Origin: Blastocatellia bacterium AA13 | GTDB taxonomy: Bacteria; Acidobacteriota; Blastocatellia; UBA7656 | Assembly (NCBI GenBank): GCA_003222245.1 | Contig: QHVH01000036.1 | Span: forward strand, 1-64,000 | Direction of reading: 5' to 3' | Length of the DNA: 64,000 nt | In this document: positions 26,473-35,367 of the stretch, piece after piece | How the letters are laid out: each line of letters begins with the position of its first letter | How positions within the stretch are numbered: position 1 is the stretch's first letter | Made by a program: the position numbers and the translations under genes | The notes under the pieces: model-generated | The model's input: the letters and a program-made list of their open reading frames with translations, nothing else | Database searches by the model: none | Told to the model about the DNA's origin: nothing

Positions 26473-28029
26473 TTGACCTGGAAGCCCGAAGTGGAAGAGA
26501 TAAAGCGACGCGTGAATCTCGCCAAAGAGATGGGCGGTGAGGCCAATGTCGCCCGCCAGCACGCGGCTGGAAAGCTGACTGTGCGCGAGAGAATTGACCG
26601 GCTGCTCGATCCCGGCTCGTTTCATGAAATTGGAGCGCTTGCGGGCAAGGCAACTTATGAAAACGGCAAGCTGGCTTCTTTTACTCCCTCGAATTTCGTG
26701 ACCGGAACGGGACTCATTGAGGGTCGCCGTGTAGTGATCGGCGGAGACGACTTCACCGTCCGCGGAGGCGCTGCCGACGCGCGCATCGGCGACAAAGCGG
26801 GATTCGGAGAACGGCTCGCGCTCGAGCTCAGACTTCCAGTGGTTAGACTTGTCGACGGAACCGGCGGCGGCGGCAGCGTCAAAACGCTCGAGACTATGCA
26901 GCGCACCTATGTGCCAGCCAATCCTTCGTGGGACGTCGCGGTTGCGCTGCTTTCTGAAGTCCCCGTCGTCGGGGCCTGTCTGGGATCGGTCGCCGGGCTC
27001 GGAGCCGCTCGCGTTGTGACCTCGCACTTCTCACTTATGGTCAAGGGAACGAGTCAACTCTTTGTCGCGGGCCCTCCCGTCGTAGAGCGAGGAGTAGGCG
27101 AGTCGGTTACCAAAGAACAGTTGGGCGGCTCTCACATTCAGTCGCACGGAAGCGGAGCCGTAGACAACGAAGTCTCGTCAGAAGAAGAGGCATTTGACCA
27201 GATTCGCCGCTTCCTCTCCTACCTTCCGTCGAGCGTCTGGCAGGCGCCGCCAAGACAAGTTCCGAACGATGACAGCACGAGGCGGGAAAAGGAGCTGCTC
27301 TCTATCATTCCTCGAGACAGAAAGCGCGGATATGACGTGCGGAGACTGATCGGTCTCGTGGTCGACAAGGGTTCATTCTTCGAAATGGGAAGATACTACG
27401 GACGGCCGCTTGTCGCGGGTCTAGCGAGATTGGACGGCTTTCCTGTGGGCGTGATCGCAAGCGACCCGATGCACGGGGGCGGCGGGCTTGATGCCTCTGC
27501 CAGCGACAAGATGATCAGGTTGATTGACACCTGCGATACGTTTCATCTGCCAGTCGTGAACTTCGTCGATCAGCCCGGATTCCTCATTGGCAGCGCGGCC
27601 GAACGGGCAGGAACGATTAGGGTCGGTTGTCGTGCGCTGGCCGCTGTATATCAGGCCACAGTTCCCTGGGTCTCGATCATCTTGCGCCGTGTGTTCGGCG
27701 TCGCTGGCGCGGGCCATGGGAATGCGCAGGGCTTGAATCTCAGATACGCCTGGCCTTCCGGTGACTGGGGCTCATTGCCCATAGAAGGCGGTGTTCAAGC
27801 CGCATATCGCAGGGAAATCGAAGCGTCGCCTGATCCTGCTGCCCGCCGCCAGGAAATCGAAGACACTCTCAACGAATTGCGCTCGCCGTTCAGGACTGCC
27901 GAAGCCTTTGGAGTCGAGGAGATTATTGATCCACGAGACACGCGGCCAATTCTGTGTGACTGGGCCCCAATGGCTTATGAGGTTGTGCGCACTCAGTTGG
28001 GGCCGAAGCGCCGCGGCTGTAGGCCGTAG
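26473..28029 (+). CDS. Acyl-CoA carboxylase, carboxyltransferase (beta) subunit
   Basis: A 518-residue biotin-dependent carboxyltransferase of the propionyl/methylmalonyl-CoA carboxylase beta type, moving CO2 from carboxybiotin to an acyl-CoA. I choose the TTG at 26473, seven bases after AAGGAGAT. It yields the usual opening WKPEVEEIKRRVNLAKEMGG, then RQHAAGKLTVRERIDRLLDPGSF. Longer readings extend into the repeat. Two crotonase-like halves are present, with GTGGGGSVKTLE and the C-terminal VVNFVDQPGFLIGS, GAGHGNAQGLNLRYAWPSG. No biotin carboxylase or biotin carrier gene lies alongside, so those subunits come from elsewhere. Confidence 0.9.
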   Translation: MTWKPEVEEIKRRVNLAKEMGGEANVARQHAAGKLTVRERIDRLLDPGSFHEIGALAGKATYENGKLASFTPSNFVTGTGLIEGRRVVIGGDDFTVRGGAADARIGDKAGFGERLALELRLPVVRLVDGTGGGGSVKTLETMQRTYVPANPSWDVAVALLSEVPVVGACLGSVAGLGAARVVTSHFSLMVKGTSQLFVAGPPVVERGVGESVTKEQLGGSHIQSHGSGAVDNEVSSEEEAFDQIRRFLSYLPSSVWQAPPRQVPNDDSTRREKELLSIIPRDRKRGYDVRRLIGLVVDKGSFFEMGRYYGRPLVAGLARLDGFPVGVIASDPMHGGGGLDASASDKMIRLIDTCDTFHLPVVNFVDQPGFLIGSAAERAGTIRVGCRALAAVYQATVPWVSIILRRVFGVAGAGHGNAQGLNLRYAWPSGDWGSLPIEGGVQAAYRREIEASPDPAARRQEIEDTLNELRSPFRTAEAFGVEEIIDPRDTRPILCDWAPMAYEVVRTQLGPKRRGCRP

Positions 28030-28154
28030 TCGGCAGAGCTGGATATCTGAGCTTTCCGTCGCCGTTCATATCCGAAGGCGAAAATGTCGATCCAATAGTG
28101 GAGTCTTTCTCGTATCGTTTCTTTGAGAATTGAAAGAGACTTGCTTAAGACAAT

Positions 28155-28877
28155 ATGAGTCGCGCCAAAACTTTCACCGGGAATGAAGCTTCAAAAATAG
28201 AGCCCTTGTCGCCCGTCCGCGGCAGGCGCAGGAAGCTCGTGCTCACCGCGGCCGCGATAATGATAATTGGCGTGCTCTGGGCGGCGTACGATTTGTATGG
28301 GCCGCGCTCCACAAATCTTCGATCCTTCGATCCGGACGAGCTGGCCCGTATCGAGACGGATATGTGGCGAGCTTATTACGCTCGTCAGCGCGTCAGGCTC
28401 TTCAATCAGATGACCGAGCTGATGCGCACCCAGTACAACTTCCCGTTTCTTCGATCCAACTCAGCGGCGTACGATGCCGCAAAAGCGGCCTTCGTTTTCA
28501 AAGATGGGCACAGCCGCTCCGACTATGAGAAGGCCCTTCCCAATTTGATCAGCTTCTATTCAGCGATTAGAAAAATCGCGCATGCCGACTTTGACGTAAA
28601 TCGCGCGGCCCGATTCGAGCTCGAATGGTGGATAGTTCATCGCGAACGGCAGCGCCATCCACCTGGTGACCTGGCTCGGGCCCTGGCCGAGTTGCCTGCT
28701 GAAATCTATGGAGTGCCTGCCGAAAAATTGATGGAACACGCTCGACTCCGGGCTGAGGCGATGACTATTCGTGATGACAAAGCTGAGGAGGGCGGACTCA
28801 CGGAAAGTGACTGGAAGAGAATCGACGACCTGCTCCACAAGTCATGGCGCTCGCTGCATCAAGTGGTCAACGAATAA
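28155..28877 (+). CDS. Membrane-anchored protein of unknown function
   Basis: A 240-residue protein with one membrane segment (about residues 29-48, LVLTAAAIMIIGVLWAAYDLYG) and a mostly helical, aromatic-rich domain outside. The N-terminus is basic, so the bulk probably faces the periplasm. Segments such as DMWRAYYARQRVRLFNQMTELMRTQYNF and FELEWWIVHRERQRH look conserved, but I do not know the family. It is transcribed convergently with the rmuC remnant on the other strand. Confidence 0.65.
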   Translation: MSRAKTFTGNEASKIEPLSPVRGRRRKLVLTAAAIMIIGVLWAAYDLYGPRSTNLRSFDPDELARIETDMWRAYYARQRVRLFNQMTELMRTQYNFPFLRSNSAAYDAAKAAFVFKDGHSRSDYEKALPNLISFYSAIRKIAHADFDVNRAARFELEWWIVHRERQRHPPGDLARALAELPAEIYGVPAEKLMEHARLRAEAMTIRDDKAEEGGLTESDWKRIDDLLHKSWRSLHQVVNE

Positions 28878-28898
28878 TGCGTGGGGTTTGCTTGAATA

Positions 28899-30466
28899 CT
28901 ATGTTCCGTTGCTCTCATCACCGTCGGGTAGGAGATCCGGAAAGAGCAGAGGGTCTTCTGATTGGGGCAGCCTGGTCGATCGATCCATGATTGCCAGTTC
29001 TTCGATTTCCTCGCCGGTGGCCGCTCCAAGCTCTCGGAACCGCCGCGCGGCGACAAGAACCCGGCCTTCGAGCGAACCTACCGCTTTGTTGTAGCCGTCG
29101 ACTGCTCTATCAAGCCCTTTTCGTATTTCGCTGAAATGCCCGGTGAGCGTCCGAATCCGGTCGTAGAGATCGCGCCCGAGCTTGCGAATTTCCAGGGCGC
29201 TTTTGGCGAGCCGCTCCTGGCTCCAACCATATGCGACGGCCTTCAAGAGAGCGATGAGCGTAGTCGGCGTCGCCAGGATAACGTTCAAATTCACGCCGAA
29301 TTCAATAAGGCTCGGATCCTGTTCGAGCGCGGCGCTGTAGAATGATTCTCCCGGCAGGAACATGAATACGAACTCAGGGGTTCCCGCGAACTGCTCCCAA
29401 TAGCCTTTCGAGCTCAACTGCATCAGGTGTGTGCGAACCTGCCCCGCGTGTTCCCTGAGCTTCAGCGACCTTATCTGGTCGTCATTCGTTTCACACGCAT
29501 CGAGATAAGCCTGCAGAGGTGTCTTTGCGTCGACGACGATGATCTTCTCGTTTGGAAGCTTGACGATCATATCCGGCCTGAGCCGTCCTTCATCTCCGTT
29601 CACGCTTTCCTGTTGAACGAAGTCGCAGTATTCAACCATTCCGGCGAGCTCGACAGCCCGCTTCAAATGCATCTGTCCCCAGGCTCCTCTCACGGTTGGA
29701 CGTCGAAGCGCCTTCACCAGGTTCGCGGTCTCCGCCTGCAATTGACTCTGAGTTCCCGCCAGGGACCGAACCTGCTCGGTGAGCGATGAGTAAGCCGCCG
29801 TTCTGGCAAGCTCAATCTGGCGAACGGCGCCGTCGACTCTTTCGATCGACTCTTGAGCGGCTGAACCAACTGCGCTATCGCCGCCTGTCGCGCTTCGAGA
29901 TCGCCCCTGGAGGCCGTCTGGACGTTTTGCAAAGTCCTGGTAGCAAGATCGAGAAAGGCCCGATTGTTCTGGTTCAGCGCCTCGGCGGATGCGGCTTTGA
30001 ATGCATCGGACAACTTCGCGCTGGCGAGATCAAGGATTGCGCCCTTTTCCTCCGCGGCTTTTCGCTCTTCTCCGAGCCGGGTTTCGAGCTCCGTTATACG
30101 CACCTTCAATGCGCCGCTGTCGGAAAGCAATCTTTCAGCGAGGCGAGATTTGTCGGTCAACTCGGCTTCCAGAGCCATTATGCGGGAGTTGCGCTCCTCG
30201 GCTGCCGAGCGCCGTGCTGACTCAAGCAGCAGCTCTTCGCGGAGCCTCGCGGTTTCAGAGAGGCTTTGATCCAGACCGCTCTTGATCTGGAGCAGCTCGC
30301 GTTCCCTGTTTGTGACGCGCTCTGTTAACGCGGCGAGTTGGGAACCGGCCTCCTGTCTGGCTCGATCATACTCGCGAGCAGCCCTTGATCGCAGAATGAG
30401 CCAGGTGAAGGTCGCTCCGATCGCGAGGCCCACGAGAGTCGCAAGAATTAGATTAATCTCTCCCAT
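28899..30466 (-). pseudogene. rmuC: rmuC, interrupted by a one-base frameshift
   Basis: Two overlapping minus-strand frames give one RmuC protein, a DNA-recombination limiting factor with a PD-(D/E)XK-like nuclease core. The N-terminal part (30466 down to about 29855) has a membrane helix (LILATLVGLAIGATFTWLIL) and a long coiled coil ending in LVQPLK. The C-terminal part resumes in another frame as [17 protein letters not shown], then [23 protein letters not shown] and [13 protein letters not shown]. One missing base near 29850-29857 explains the break. Joined, it would be about 520 residues. It is either a real knockout or an assembly error. Confidence 0.85.
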
Positions 30467-31119
30467 TATCGAGCAACGATTCTACGCTTTGCACCTCAGC
30501 GTCTCAACGATGAATGACGGGCGATGAAAGAGGGGCGCTGCTAATGTGCGGGTAAGAACGTGAAGTGAGCTTACTGATATTCGCGAATGTTCGGTGGGGT
30601 TTTACCTGCTCCAGCGGCGCTCTTTCCAAGGGTGATACTTCGCCCCTGCTTGCGGGGCAATCAATCTCAGCCTTGACCTGCTCCAGCGGCTCTTTCCAAG
30701 GGTGATACAGGTCTTCGAGGATATATACACCGAATCGTGGGCGTAATCAGGCAGCAAGTTACAACCTTGAGAGAAACTCTGCGGCGAGCGCCGCCGCAGT
30801 CAGGCGCCGCTCGTCCGCGTAATCAGGCAGCAAGTTACAACCTTGAAGAGACAGCTTGCAGGACATCGTGAATGCGGCGAATGCGGCGGCGAAACTCGGA
30901 TGCTGCGACTCGTATGTTGGTCGTGTCCTAATCTTGTGTTGCTGATTCGAATCAACGACGTCGAGCAGCAGCGTGAAGCCGGAACGCTTGGAATGTGGGC
31001 CAAGATTGGGCACCGGATTGGTACCGGATGTACCGGATGTTTGACGCTTGAAACGGCAGTCGGCTAATATGCGAGCTTCGGATTTTGAAGTATTGCTTCA
31101 AAAATCCGCAGAGAATTGT
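30467..31119. repeat. Intergenic region with two pairs of direct repeats before tRNA-Lys
   Basis: No gene is apparent. A 33-35 base sequence at 30604-30638 recurs at 30676-30708. A perfect 30-base sequence at 30741-30770 recurs at 30817-30846, exactly 76 bases on, with a GC-rich palindrome between the copies. These may be footprints of mobile elements next to a tRNA gene. Confidence 0.65.
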
Positions 31120-31192
31120 GGGCCGTTAGCTCAGGTGGTAGAGCAGCTGGCTTTTAACCAGCGGGTCGCAGGTTCGAGTCCTGCACGGCTCA
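31120..31192 (+). tRNA. tRNA-Lys (UUU)
   Basis: A 73-base cloverleaf: acceptor arms GGGCCGT/ACGGCTC with one G-U pair, a D-arm with AGCTCAGGTGGTAGAGC, the anticodon stem CTGGC/ACCAG region with loop CTTTTAA (anticodon TTT), and a T-arm GCAGGTTCGAGTCCTGC. The discriminator base is A and CCA is not encoded. It marks the left edge of the accessory region and is a plausible integration target. Confidence 0.97.
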
Positions 31193-31595
31193 CTTAAGAT
31201 TCTAGCGCTTAGGCTGCCGAAAGAGGCCTTTTCTTTCGTCTACAGTTTCGTCTACAGGTACAACCAGACTTCTGCGGACGAAGAGATAAAAGCGACAGAG
31301 AAACCAATGGAAATTTGATTAAGCGAGCGCTGTTGCGGATAAGTTGCAGAGCAGAGCGGGTCTATCAGCGGTAGCCTACCTCACTACGTCTCTTGCCTGA
31401 TTGAGGGGCGCTGATCCAGAATCTACTGAGCTTTTGTAGTTGGAATAAAACACTGTGCCTGGACGGTTCTGCCCGCTGGTCGTGTCCACAGCTTCGTAGG
31501 CCGACTGGGTCAGCAAGCGACTCGATTTGTCGAAGAACAATGTCAAACCTCAAGTCATTCGGCCACTCACCACGTCAGCCGGCCAGCGAACATGA
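31193..31595. other. Region downstream of tRNA-Lys, no gene seen
   Basis: Four hundred bases without a convincing gene. Just after the tRNA the sequence TTTCGTCTACAG occurs twice in close succession (about 31233-31258), which could be part of an attachment or recombination site. No second copy of the tRNA 3' end was found in the window. Confidence 0.35.
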
Positions 31596-32438
31596 CTACG
31601 ATTTGAGGTAGGTTATGATCAGAGCGATGATGGCCACAATTAGTGCTATTACCGCCACGATATTATTGAACCGCGCTCGCTTTGCCGCGGCCGTGTCCTT
31701 AGCGGCCGCGGCATCCGCCCGACGCTTTGCATCGGCCTCCCACCGCCCTGCGGCGTTTCCGAACTCAGAAATCACATCGGCGATGTCGTTTAACCGCTCA
31801 TTCGTTGTGTGCTGAGGGTCCGGTATGTAGGGGATGTGCAACATCGAAGAGTCACGAATGCTGCGGAGACTGTCGGCGATCTGGGAGTTGAGTCCAGTAA
31901 AGGCTGAGAGATCGGGAACCATTATCTTCGACAGGCTTTCCGAAAGATCAGCCATCGCGCTTTCTGTGGCTTCGCTCTGCGCTTTGCAGTGGGTGCCAAC
32001 GAGTCGCTGGAGATAGTCAATGTTGCTCTCTTGGGCATCTCTGGGAAGGTCGAGCGGCTCCTGTTTCACCTCAACGCCTTCGCCGTCTTCGGTTTGAACC
32101 GATTCAAAAGCGAGTCTGCGTGGGTCCTCGAAGAAGTATGTATGGTGGATGAGAAACTGCCCGGCAATCCCTTCAAGCTCCTTGTCTGATAACAGACTGA
32201 GTTGCTTTGCCATCATGTGCTCGCCCCTGTGCCGCAGGTTGTCCGGGTTCTCTGCGGCGGCGGTTACCGAAAGTAAGCAGAGCATAAAGTCGCGCGGGGT
32301 ATTCTGTCGCCGGAGAAAGTGAGTTTCTAATGCGGACAGTCCGCGCCTTGTGGTCGCCCTCCACATTCGAATGCGGCCTAACGCCTGGCTTTCGACTGTA
32401 AAGGCATATTTGTTTTCAAAGCTGTCAATATCCGGCAT
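31596..32438 (-). CDS. C-tail-anchored membrane protein of unknown function
   Basis: A 280-residue protein, soluble for most of its length. It ends in an alanine-rich charged helix (about 235-255, probably coiled coil) and a single C-terminal membrane segment (NIVAVIALIVAIIALIITYL). AGGAGG lies seven bases before the start. I recognise no domain; the N-terminal half is mixed helix and strand. It is the last gene of a three-gene minus-strand operon with a 48-residue membrane protein and a winged-helix protein. The set could be a phage or plasmid remnant or a small effector system. Confidence 0.7.
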   Translation of the reverse strand: MPDIDSFENKYAFTVESQALGRIRMWRATTRRGLSALETHFLRRQNTPRDFMLCLLSVTAAAENPDNLRHRGEHMMAKQLSLLSDKELEGIAGQFLIHHTYFFEDPRRLAFESVQTEDGEGVEVKQEPLDLPRDAQESNIDYLQRLVGTHCKAQSEATESAMADLSESLSKIMVPDLSAFTGLNSQIADSLRSIRDSSMLHIPYIPDPQHTTNERLNDIADVISEFGNAAGRWEADAKRRADAAAAKDTAAAKRARFNNIVAVIALIVAIIALIITYLKS

Positions 32439-32498
32439 GAGGTGTCCTCCTGGGCGTCAAAAAGGGATAGACGCTGAATCCACGCTAAACGTGACAGC

Positions 32499-32645
32499 TC
32501 ATTGACTGCGCCTGCGCGCGCGCTGCCGGGTTCTCGGATAGCGAAATACAAACTCCCCTCGCAAAATGACGAATAGCACAACGGCCAGCAGCGCTCCCAG
32601 CGGGCCGTAGGTCTTGAGTGTCGTGAGAATCAGATCCACACTCAT
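32499..32645 (-). CDS. 48-residue single-span membrane protein
   Basis: A small gene read from an ATG one base after the stop of the winged-helix gene, so the two are translationally coupled. AGGGAG lies about seven bases upstream. The protein starts MSVDLILTTLKTYGPLG, has a hydrophobic core (ALLAVVLFVIL), and ends in an arginine-rich tail (FRYPRTRQRARRRSQ). Size, one span and basic tail resemble small holin-like or toxin-like membrane peptides, but no family is assigned. The next gene follows after 60 bases. Confidence 0.6.
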   Translation of the reverse strand: MSVDLILTTLKTYGPLGALLAVVLFVILRGEFVFRYPRTRQRARRRSQ

Positions 32646-32646
32646 T

Positions 32647-33132
32647 TCACTCTCCCTGTTTTGGAACTATTCTGAGTCGCTTGCGGCGCCGACTATCGGC
32701 ATCCTCTTTTTTGCGGCGATCCTTATCCTCGCTGATCTCGCGAGCGTACGGAGTTGCCGCTTTGATGAGGCCGTCGAAGTGATACTCGTTGGCTCTCTGG
32801 CCGTTCGAGGCATCGTAGCGCGGGACGCGGCGTATGAGCCCGTCCTTCTCCATTCGGGCAATGCGCCGCCGGACGGTACTCTCGTCAATACCCATGCACT
32901 CGGCAATTGAATGCTTGGCTGGGTATGGGAGCGTCTCCTTTTTCCACCAGTGCTTGACGATGTGTAAAATGATGTTCAGGTCTATTGCGTCAAGTCCGAG
33001 CGCCTTCTGCTTATCAAGAAAGACCTGCGGTATGGCGGTCCAGCCTGGCTTAATAAGAGCGGCCGTCCATTTCTCTTCAATGGCTCGAACGTTGCGTCCT
33101 TTCGGTTTCTGCTTCTTCGGTAGGGCGATCAT
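32647..33132 (-). CDS. Winged-helix (HTH_36-like) regulatory or replication protein
   Basis: A 161-residue protein. The start at 33132 is fixed by a strong AGGAGGAGG site; a longer frame lacks one. Residues 50-110 form a winged-helix domain (LNIILHIVKHWW, SIAECMGIDESTVRRRIARMEKDGLIRRVPRYD) like those in plasmid/phage replication initiators and in HTH_36 regulators. A basic N-terminus (KKQKPKGR) and a charged C-terminal tail flank it. It leads the operon and may regulate it. With no replication origin in view, a regulator is the safer call. Confidence 0.75.
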   Translation of the reverse strand: MIALPKKQKPKGRNVRAIEEKWTAALIKPGWTAIPQVFLDKQKALGLDAIDLNIILHIVKHWWKKETLPYPAKHSIAECMGIDESTVRRRIARMEKDGLIRRVPRYDASNGQRANEYHFDGLIKAATPYAREISEDKDRRKKEDADSRRRKRLRIVPKQGE

Positions 33133-33521
33133 TAAACCTCCTCCTGCTCTTGCGAGTTTTTGGTATGCGCCATCGCAAAGGTAAGGGCAAACAGTATTCA
33201 AAGTCAATCGGGGGGAGGGGGGCACTGGGGCCTAGTTCCCCGGGTGCTACCGCCTCGGGAGCGGGAGGGCAAGAGGGGACAGGGATGCATAGGCCCGGAC
33301 GCCTTACGAAGTAGTATTAAGGAGAACAGGAGAGGGCACGGGTGATTTATCGAAAATGCACAGGGAGCCACAGCTAGTGCCTCCCTCGCGCAATTTCGTT
33401 AAACATGCTGAGGAATCATACAGGATGCATTAGCCGGGGGGGGCGTGCCTGCCTAGGGGATAGAAGAAAAATAGGTCCTTCCTTGTCATAAATTTAACTT
33501 AATTTGACTTAATAATTCAGT
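33133..33521. other. Intergenic, with G-rich tracts
   Basis: No gene. Runs of G stand out at 33210-33230 (GGGGGG, GGGGGG, GGGG separated by short gaps) and again near 33434-33442. The first lies about 80-100 bases upstream of the winged-helix start and could form a G-quadruplex. Confidence 0.4.
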
Positions 33522-33875
33522 ATGTGCGAATCTCTCTCTAGTCCAGGGTTATCTACTTCGGGTTTTACCTGGACTGGTTGTGGGCTGTCAGGTAGGCCCG
33601 AATGTTTGATAATCATTGACTGTTGCGATCTGAACTCAGATCTCGCAAGAAGGCTCTCGGCGGGTGAAACTCTTTCCGAGATGATGTCAGAACTCCACTA
33701 CGGGATTATGGCAGAAGTAGAAGGTTTCGCAAGAGAACTTCTAAATACACTTCAAACGACGATAGGAGAAACTATGATCAACACAGATCAGAACGGACTT
33801 AAGCACCAGCCCACAACCAACACCCTTCTCGCACCTCAAGAATCCCGGAATCCGGCTAGCCCCTTGACACGCTGA
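33522..33875 (+). CDS. Doubtful 117-residue open frame
   Basis: An open frame of 117 residues with no domain I know and no convincing ribosome site. The central part (about residues 45-85, ARRLSAGETLSEMMSELHYG and following) reads like a helical protein, while the ends look random. It may be a small island gene or non-coding. Confidence 0.25.
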   Translation: MCESLSSPGLSTSGFTWTGCGLSGRPECLIIIDCCDLNSDLARRLSAGETLSEMMSELHYGIMAEVEGFARELLNTLQTTIGETMINTDQNGLKHQPTTNTLLAPQESRNPASPLTR

Positions 33876-34089
33876 CCAGCGTGGCCATATATAGCTCTCC
33901 ATCCCGTAACAGTATCTTCCGACTCCCCAATGAAGGGAGAAAATCATAATGGAGGATTATCATCGATCTCGGAATCGACGCTTGCCCAGAACCGGATTCC
34001 GTGCCCCATGCTCCACTAAAGCGCGCACTACGGGGCCAGCCATTTCACTCCATCAACTCCATTGCCGCTAACCCTCCTTAAGAGTCCGT

Positions 34090-34281
34090 CTACGAATCGC
34101 CGAACAATTCTTCGATCGTCATTCCCAATGCATGCGCGAGTTTCTGTCGAAGTTCTGGCGAGCGCCGTTTTTTCCAGATGCAATAGGAGAGGGCGGATCG
34201 GCTGGTCCCAAGATCCTCAGCAGCAGCTTTTATGGTCTGCCATTTCTTAAGTACCTCGAATTTGATTTCTAGTGATGTCAT
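34090..34281 (-). CDS. Small Xre/Fis-like HTH regulator
   Basis: A 63-residue DNA-binding protein that is essentially one helix-turn-helix domain. IKAAAEDLGTSRSALSYCIWKKRRSPELRQKLAHAL supplies the recognition helix and the next helix, followed by MTIEELFG. AAAGGAAT precedes the ATG. Such minimal Xre-type proteins act as repressors on mobile elements. Its target is unknown. Confidence 0.7.
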   Translation of the reverse strand: MTSLEIKFEVLKKWQTIKAAAEDLGTSRSALSYCIWKKRRSPELRQKLAHALGMTIEELFGDS

Positions 34282-34476
34282 CGGACATTCCTTTCTTCAA
34301 TCAAAAAAGAGCTTCTGTAGATATCGTTCCGCGGTCGTGATCCTCACGATGCGAGTTAGCCTTTCCGCGTATCGCTATTGGCTACATCGAAGAAACCAAG
34401 AAGCGGCGAGCCGGTGACGCTTCCGAGCAAGCCGCCTGCCGCGCACCCATAAGCTAAACATCAGACAAGCTGAGGA

Positions 34477-34752
34477 CTACCTTTTCTTGGCGTGCTTCGT
34501 GAACTTCCATTGTGCACGTTCAGCCACGCAGGTGTGTGTGAACGGAATGCAGGCCTTGACGCAATTCTGCATGGGCCGCCGCGCTATCTTCGGGCCGGAT
34601 TTGCCCTCTTCTATCATCCGGCGGAGAGAAATCATCAGAACCATGATCCGCTCGGTGTTATCGGGAACCTCTCTAATTGACTTGTCAAATAACTCGGGCC
34701 ACTTCTTATTTAGCCACTTCTCTTGCTTCGCTTTCCGTTTCTTGTCTGGCAT
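34477..34752 (-). CDS. Small basic protein of unknown function
   Basis: A 91-residue basic protein. It begins MPDKKRKAKQEKWLNKKWPELFDKS and continues with a helical segment (NTERIMVLMISLRRMIEEG). GGTGA precedes the ATG. The C-terminus holds two cysteines (CVKACIPFTHTC) and a basic tail. It resembles small proteins of integrated elements, but I cannot name the family. Confidence 0.45.
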   Translation of the reverse strand: MPDKKRKAKQEKWLNKKWPELFDKSIREVPDNTERIMVLMISLRRMIEEGKSGPKIARRPMQNCVKACIPFTHTCVAERAQWKFTKHAKKR

Positions 34753-34875
34753 ACTTCACCCGTTTCATAGTAGTGATTTGCCGGAACGGACCGCTTATCC
34801 TTGCCGGCGACGGCCCATTCCAGTGCTGGCCATCGGGCTGTCTGCCCGTGGCTTTTGGCGTTCTGAATGTAACGT

Positions 34876-34902
34876 AAACACATTAAGTTTCTCAATGTGT
34901 TT
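34876..34902 (+). promoter_or_regulatory. Inverted repeat, probable operator
   Basis: AAACACATT and AATGTGTTT form a perfect 9-bp inverted repeat around a 9-base spacer, ending ten bases before the excisionase-like gene. The centre-to-centre spacing suits a dimeric repressor, so autoregulation by the small HTH protein is likely but inferred. Confidence 0.55.
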
Positions 34903-34912
34903 TTAGCCTGCG

Positions 34913-35158
34913 ATGAAAGTTGACCCGAAGAAACTCGTCACACCAACTGAAGCAGCAAGGATTCGCGGCGTGTCGATTCAGGCAATCAGTCAATTGATAA
35001 AGCGAGGAAGCTTGAAGACAGTGGAGATAGGTGGAAGATTCTTTCTCAACCGCGATGAGGTGGAGACCTTTGAGCCGAGCAAAGGCGGCCGGCCGAAGAA
35101 AGAGCGCCGAGACACTTCCAAGAGGCCCGCAAATCGAAAACGTCCGCCTGAGTCGTAA
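34913..35158 (+). CDS. Excisionase-like (MerR/HTH_17) DNA-binding protein
   Basis: An 81-residue protein with a MerR-like winged-helix module. VTPTEAARIRGVSIQAISQLIKRGSLKTVEIGGRFFLNRDEVETF is the classic excisionase/HTH_17 pattern, with a basic C-terminal tail (GGRPKKERRDTSKRPANRKRP). It may bend DNA during excision or act as a repressor. An inverted repeat lies immediately upstream. No ribosome site is evident, so leaderless translation or a different start is possible. Confidence 0.78.
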   Translation: MKVDPKKLVTPTEAARIRGVSIQAISQLIKRGSLKTVEIGGRFFLNRDEVETFEPSKGGRPKKERRDTSKRPANRKRPPES

Positions 35159-35323
35159 CTTCGCCTCCAATAGAGTGCGATCAACAGCTCTGATGTCCTG
35201 ACGCACAAAGGTGAGAGAACCAGTCGAGCGCTGTTATCTGTACCTACTCGATTGCCTCAATCAGAGGAACGGCACGGTGCGCATCAACGCGTTGGAGGCC
35301 AGCCCGCGCGGAGAGAAGTTGCG

Positions 35324-35367
35324 GTCAAGGGTCGGCTGTAGTTTGGCCGACTTGCATGGCCCTTGAC
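35324..35367. repeat. Nested inverted repeat (cruciform-like)
   Basis: Outer arms GTCAAGGG (35324-35331) and CCCTTGAC (35360-35367) enclose inner arms GTCGGC (35331-35336) and GCCGAC (35346-35351). The 380-base gap around it (35159-35540) shows no gene. It could be an attachment or origin-like element or an RNA hairpin. Confidence 0.55.

Noticed and set aside
30741-30846. Two identical 30-bp repeats suggested a minimal CRISPR
   Set aside because: Only two copies, a 46-base spacer that is GC-rich and palindromic, no cas genes, and no repeat palindrome. Treated as a direct-repeat pair instead.
34062-34250. Plus-strand frame opposite the small Xre gene
   Set aside because: The minus-strand HTH protein has a ribosome site and a clear fold; the plus frame has neither.
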